Shown in pieces: positions 59,460 to 64,000 of a stretch of 64,000 nucleotides of DNA; position 1 is the first letter of the stretch, and every line of letters begins with the position of its first letter. The notes below the pieces were generated by a model. The model did not search any database, was not told the origin of the DNA, and was given only the letters and a program-made list of their open reading frames with translations. The stretch comes from Liolophura sinensis (lineage: Eukaryota; Mollusca; Polyplacophora; Chitonida; Chitonidae), in the NCBI RefSeq assembly GCF_032854445.1, contig NC_088296.1:9706706-9770705 (forward strand). Reading direction: 5' to 3'. The translations under genes were made by a program, and so were the position numbers.

Positions 59460-60310
59460 ACTGTATACCTCATATTAGTTTTTGTCTGTTGTAGACACCT
59501 TAATTAATGCTGGACATAAATTTATATTTGTGCGCACCCTAATGCATGCTTCACATGAGTTTGTATCCTTTTTGCACACCCTAATGCATGCCTCGCATGA
59601 GTTTATACCTTTTTTGCACACACTAATGCATGCTTCAGTTCAGTTTGTATCTTTTTTGCACACCCTAATGCATGCCTCACATGAGTTTGTATCTTTTTTG
59701 CACACCCTAATGCATGCTTCACATGAGGTTGTATCTTTTTTAAACACCCTAATGCATGCTTCACATGAGTTATCCATTTTGCACACCCTAATACATGCTT
59801 CACATTAGTTTGTATCTTTTTTGCACACCCTAATGCATGCCTCACATGAGTTTGTATCTTTTTTGCACACAATAATGCATGCCTCACATTAGTTTGTATC
59901 TTTTTTGCACACCCTAATGCATGCTTCACTTCAGTTTGTATCTTTTTTGCACACCCTAATGCATGCCTCACATGAGTTTGTATCTTTTTTGCACACCCTA
60001 ATGCATGCTTCACATGAGTTTGTATCTTTTTTGCACACACTAATGCATGCTTCACATGAGTTTGTATCCTTTTTGCACAACCTAATGCATGCCTCACATA
60101 AGTTTGTATCTTTTTTGCACACCCTAATGCATGCCTCACATGAGTTTGTATCCTTTTTGCACACAATAATGCATGCTTCACATGAGTTTGTATCTTTTTT
60201 GCACACCCTAATGCATGCCTGACATTAGTTTGTGTTGTCTGTGTACACCTTATTCTACACTGCATTAGTTGTGTCTTTTGCCTACACCCTATCGTAAGTC
60301 CGACATCAGT
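59460..60310. repeat. 42-bp satellite, block 3 (about 20 copies)
   Basis: Unit: 'tgcttcacatgagtttgtat' then 'cttttttgcacaccctaatgca', period 42 bp. 42 bp equals 14 codons, so several frames stay open on both strands; these are not genes. More degenerate units trail to about 60580. Confidence 0.93.
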
Positions 60311-60588
60311 TTGTGTTTTGTTCACACACTAATGTAGACCTCAAACTATCTATGCTTTTCGTAAACTCTTCTCACCTTTGTTACTCTTAGTATACTGTTC
60401 ATTTTTTGGGTGCCCCCTGCTGTATTACAGCTCATTTTGGTTTGTTTTCTTCTTAACACAGTCTGCCATTTGTTTTGCACACGCACAACTGTGCCCCTTC
60501 TCCACTTTATGTTTGTGTCTTTGATGCACATCCTAGTGTAAACCCTAAAGTCGTTTATGTCCTCTGAGCACACCCTGTTGTACACCTT

Positions 60589-63500
60589 TTATACATATAA
60601 GAACCTACTTTTAACACATAGGGGTGACATTGGTCCACCGACTGCTGCTTCTAAGTCCTGACGTTCTTGCACTGTTTCTTTTACAGTCACCTGTCTAGGA
60701 ACAACTTGGTCATGTTGTAGAGAATCTAGAAGCTTTTGTCTGCTGACCTCATGTTTCTCCAGATCGGCTCTTATCTCATTCAGTTGGTCATCAATTCTGT
60801 GAACAGAGGACAGAAAACAAAGAAACACAGTTGTGTGGTAATCCTGTGTATCACACAGTTATGAAAATGTCATGATGTACCTAGCAGGTTAGGTCTGATT
60901 TGTCTGAAGAAATGTATGTTTGAACACTAGATATATTTTACACTTGGGTCATGTTTTGGACAACTACAGTGCTGTTACTCGGTGTTACAGAAACACATCT
61001 GCTGACAACTGTCATGTGCACATGTATAACAAACCTAGAGAGGTATAACACATTTATACATACGTTTTGGTGAAGTCTGTGGAACCCTGTCAACAAACAG
61101 AATTGAGCATCGTATAAAATCATGCAATCATAAAAACTGAAACAAAGATTCTTTACCTACTCTATTCGTTCTAAACTCTGGGTCACCTGGTTTGCTCATT
61201 TTAGCCAATATATTTGTAATCCTGGCAGAAATATTGAGTTTCTTTTCTCTCACATGGTTAGACCATCTAATGGACAACATACTTGTATCTTTACTTTTCC
61301 AAATGGCTGGTAAAGCAATAAAATATTCTACTTTCAACACTACTAATATCTGTCCCAGGTTTAAAAAGAATTCAGGTATACTTTCACCAGGGGCCATTGG
61401 CTCTTCCCTTTCACAATTAGACCACTTCCTAGTCAATCACACAGTCAAAATCAGCTCTAAATTCCAGTGTAATAAATTCTATGGAGCTTTTTACAGTACA
61501 ATTTTGACCCAAAGATTTCCCGATCACCCAATCTTTGTTGAAAATGAAACCATTTGTTTCACCGCGTACAAGTAAAAGAGTAAACAACTTGAAGTTAGTG
61601 ATTGTATAAATCCTACCTTGTGATAAGGATTTAATTCTATGCTACTGTCAGAGAAGCAATCACTTATCAATTTCACAATTGTTTTGGCAGAAAGTTTTAT
61701 AATAGTGAAAGACACTAGAGTTATCTCCCCTTCGCGTAACAGCTGTGCAAAGCCTATAAATCAGAAGATCAGGGTAGAAGTGTTCTAAAGAGAGATATAA
61801 ACCAATGATATCAGCATAATGAAAAAATGGTTTAATTCTGGACTTCCTGTTAGTTGTAATTTGTTACGGCTGTTTTATGGTTATTTTACGGCATGTTTAT
61901 GAAAACAATAGCCTATAGCAAAATTTAGGTTTAAATGAAATATACTTGTTCATAAAGTAAAGATGATGTTCAAAACTGCACAAAAACAAATACCTCAAAC
62001 ATAGTAAACGCTATCATATTTTGTGTGTTACAAGCTTGTGAAAGTAGCCGTGTGTTAATGGCTTATCGCCTGTGGGTCTGAACTTTCTGATCAGGAAGCA
62101 GTCGATATCATCCAGATGACTGAAAATTTGGACAACATAATGAGCCACAACATGATGGTTTGTTTGATTGGTGTTTTACGTCGTGCTCAACATATTTCTC
62201 TTATATGACGGCATTCAGCATTGTGGTTGAAGGAAACTGGGCAGAGCCTGGGGGACATCAACTGAGATATGGTTGTCTATATATGGTTTGTACATTGGTT
62301 AATTTATTGGTTCAAACACTGATAAGGGTTTTATTACTGTTCGTATTCACACGTCATTTCGAAAAACATCAAACAACGTGCTCTTTTTTAATATTACATA
62401 GATAGGATCGTGGAGTTGTTTATTAGTCTAATCGCAGAGCGGTTACGTTTATGGATAGAACAATAGAAGGCGACCGGAGAGAACCACTGAACTAAGTGAA
62501 GCAGTTAAACCCTGGAGCTAAAACTAGATCTGGCAACATGAGATGGATTTGAACACCTCATCACTGTTCATTAGTGTCACTGTATGAGGCTGGTCACAGG
62601 TTCAATAATGTGACAAAGGTAAATGAGTATTTAACTGGAGTTGAGGTAGCTGAACCAATGTTAGAGATTGTGCATGACTAACTTACCTGTAAAAACTTGA
62701 CGTCCATTGACGCTACTAAATCCTTGGAAGCCTGTACCATCCTCTCCATTTCCTGGGCCTGTAGCTGGAAATGTTTGAGTATAGCACTACACTCCACACT
62801 CCACTGTGAATAGCGGGTTTTTATGCCATCTAAGGACTGTTGTTTCCAGGCTTGTAAGGCTTCCAAGGCTGCACAATAAGCCCTTTCAACCTCTTGAGTG
62901 TGAAGTTCCTGAGTTTCCTGACAAACAGAAAGAATGTTTATTATCTCATCCTCACCATTACAGGTGTGTTCAAGAGATTATACACAACTGTATCTACAAT
63001 GTACTTCCTGGCTGGAGGGGATTTCACTTCAGTCTTTTGGGGTTCATATTTCGACTCAGAAACGTTGTTGGTTCAATATCACAACTGGTGGTCCGTGCAG
63101 GGTGAGATGGTGCCGCCCTTATGCTGTGATCACCAGTGGTTTGGTTCAAACACCAAGAGTGTCACCCTTGGATTAAGAGACGTCTATTAATCCCAGGTGT
63201 CGCACCATCACATATGGGTGAGCGAGTGCTTGGGATTTAAGGTCGTACTAAACAATTTTTCAGTCATATGACGATGAAGATATCCTTAGAGTGCATGTAA
63301 TGTGCCTCCTTATTGCAAGACAGATTTCCACAGCTCTTTTATCTAGTTGCTTCAGTGAGACGCCTTACCGAAGGCAGGTAAGCCGGCCCGCCTGAACCAT
63401 TATACTGATACGGGTCAACCAGTCGTTGCATTATCCCCTTCAAGCCGAACACCAAGGGAGTAAGTTACAACTTCCTCTTCCTCTAAAGTCTTAGGCGTTA

Positions 63501-63865
63501 CTTCACCCAGGTTTGACCCTGGATCTAAGCGGACACTCCACCAACTGTGCTATCGGGGCCAGTCCCCATCACATATGTGGAGTACGTATATACAATATAG
63601 ATATTATGACAGTGTATGATCAGCAATGATGTATCTATTGGAGTTGTTGGTACATAATTAACAGCTGTATGTTTCCTGAATTTGTAAATGATGGCAATAA
63701 ATTACATATGCAAAATGAGTCAACGAGTGCAATAAATCACATGTTGACCACGTCATCAAAAATACCAACCTGTATCTTATTGTGCAGCCTCAAAACTCCT
63801 GACAGTGATTCTTTAGTTTCTTGTAGCACTTTCTCCAGTTTGCAAGTCTTGTTCAACACAGCTGG
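60589..63865 (-). CDS. TRIM protein, coiled-coil exons (96, 231, 23 and 188 nt)
   Basis: Four minus-strand exons with consistent phases: 63770-63865 (96 nt, PAVLNKTCKLEKVLQETK...), 62687-62917 (231 nt, ETQELHTQEVERAY...MDVKFLQ), 61064-61086 (23 nt, GSTDFTKT) and 60609-60796 (188 nt, IDDQLNEIRADLEKHEV...). All have AG acceptors and GT donors (GTTGGT, GTAAGT, GTATGT, GTAGGT). The helical, Gln/Glu/Leu-rich sequence and the ASKDLVASMDVKFLQ motif fit the B-box C-terminal coiled coil of TRIM E3 ligases. The lengths 96-231-23 are those of the coiled-coil exons of vertebrate TRIM genes such as TRIM21 and TRIM39. The RING and B-box exons would lie right of the window. The last exon either splices at 60608 or reads on to a TAA at 60589. 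No B30.2 or other C-terminal domain was found, so which TRIM it is stays open. Confidence 0.75.
61087..62686 (-). other. Intron of the TRIM gene
   Basis: No coding exon seen except a SINE fragment at 62159-62257. Open frames near 61128-61575 show no domain. Confidence 0.6.
62159..62257 (-). mobile_element. SINE family 1 fragment
   Basis: 'tttgtttgattggtgtttta', 'cttatatgacggcattcagc' and 'ggaaactgggcagagcctgg' are the tail and central block in reverse. The head is absent. Confidence 0.8.
63215..63562 (-). mobile_element. tRNA-derived SINE, family 2, nearly full length
   Basis: Read on the minus strand it starts with 'ggccccgatagcacagttgg', continues 'agggtcaaacctgggtg' (A and B boxes of a tRNA head), has a body of about 230 bp, and ends 'tgactgaaaaattgtttagt' and 'cccaagcactcgctcac'. 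It is a different family from the nine or so family 1 copies. It lies in the intron between the 96-nt and 231-nt TRIM exons. Confidence 0.85.
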
Positions 63866-64000
63866 CTGTAATGGAAAAGATGCTACATTACAAAATCTAC
63901 TTTTCAAGTGACTCACTACAGTACAAGACAAAAAAGCCCCTTTCTTCACTACAAACTATGGGTCAATATATAGTTCCAAATCATGACATATTTACATTGA

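Noticed and set aside
59482-60325. Repeated Cys/His-containing open frames on both strands
   Set aside because: 42-bp satellite units equal 14 codons, so frames stay open by chance; no unique coding sequence flanks them.
61128-61575. Open frames on both strands between TRIM exons
   Set aside because: No recognisable domain, and they overlap each other. The TRIM splicing pattern works without them.
60609-63865. Spectrin-repeat (nesprin-type) gene
   Set aside because: The helical sequence first suggested it, but the 96-231-23 exon lengths and the ASKDLVASMDVKFLQ motif fit TRIM coiled coils better.

Overview
The window is animal nuclear DNA, most likely from a lophotrochozoan and probably a mollusc. 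The evidence is spliceosomal introns with GT-AG borders, many copies of a tRNA-headed SINE whose central block (around 'ccgtcgtataagtgaaat') resembles a type I recall from bivalve and gastropod genomes, a LINE fragment, long minisatellites, and exons of recognisable animal genes (LMAN1/ERGIC-53, a TRIM protein, a PHD-FLYWCH protein). The exact species cannot be read from the sequence.

Bases 1 to about 42.5 kb hold the 3' part of one plus-strand gene. A short exon at 800-898, possibly the end of a Tudor domain, is followed by an intron of about 6 kb full of SINEs and minisatellites. After that comes a block of coding sequence from 6926 to 42524, about 35.6 kb with no convincing intron. It encodes roughly 11,900 residues of acidic, repeat-built, probably disordered protein with a strongly basic C-terminal tail. 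The block has layered repeats: sparse degenerate motifs hundreds of residues apart (a W-x2-L-P-x-W motif, a QDTLGED/FRLQTQAE motif, a DYD/SEDEY motif, EERRMQ, SIDHVETHLPG and SLSAALSSS motifs) and nearly identical tandem arrays (14 x 69 bp, 7 x 114 bp, about 170 x 33 bp, 14 x 36 bp, and a 900-bp perfect duplication). Three reading-frame breaks cluster between 31.08 and 33.98 kb. They may be single-base indels in the assembly or in the genome, or short introns. I do not recognise this protein.

Bases 42.5 to 55.4 kb are 3' flank and intergenic DNA with a 39-bp minisatellite, a MITE-like element carrying three TGACGTCA palindromes, two SINE families, and a small three-exon minus-strand gene (50047-51547) with a PHD finger and a FLYWCH finger but no MULE transposase domain.

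Bases 55.4 to 64 kb begin with the first coding exon of LMAN1/ERGIC-53 on the plus strand, followed by a 200-base assembly gap. Then come alternating 42-bp and 82-bp satellite blocks, one interrupted by a 5'-truncated LINE on the minus strand. The right end carries coiled-coil exons of a minus-strand TRIM gene whose exon lengths (96, 231 and 23 nt) match the classical vertebrate TRIM pattern. No later LMAN1 exon was seen in the window, so LMAN1 has a very long first intron or the assembly is misjoined at the gap.
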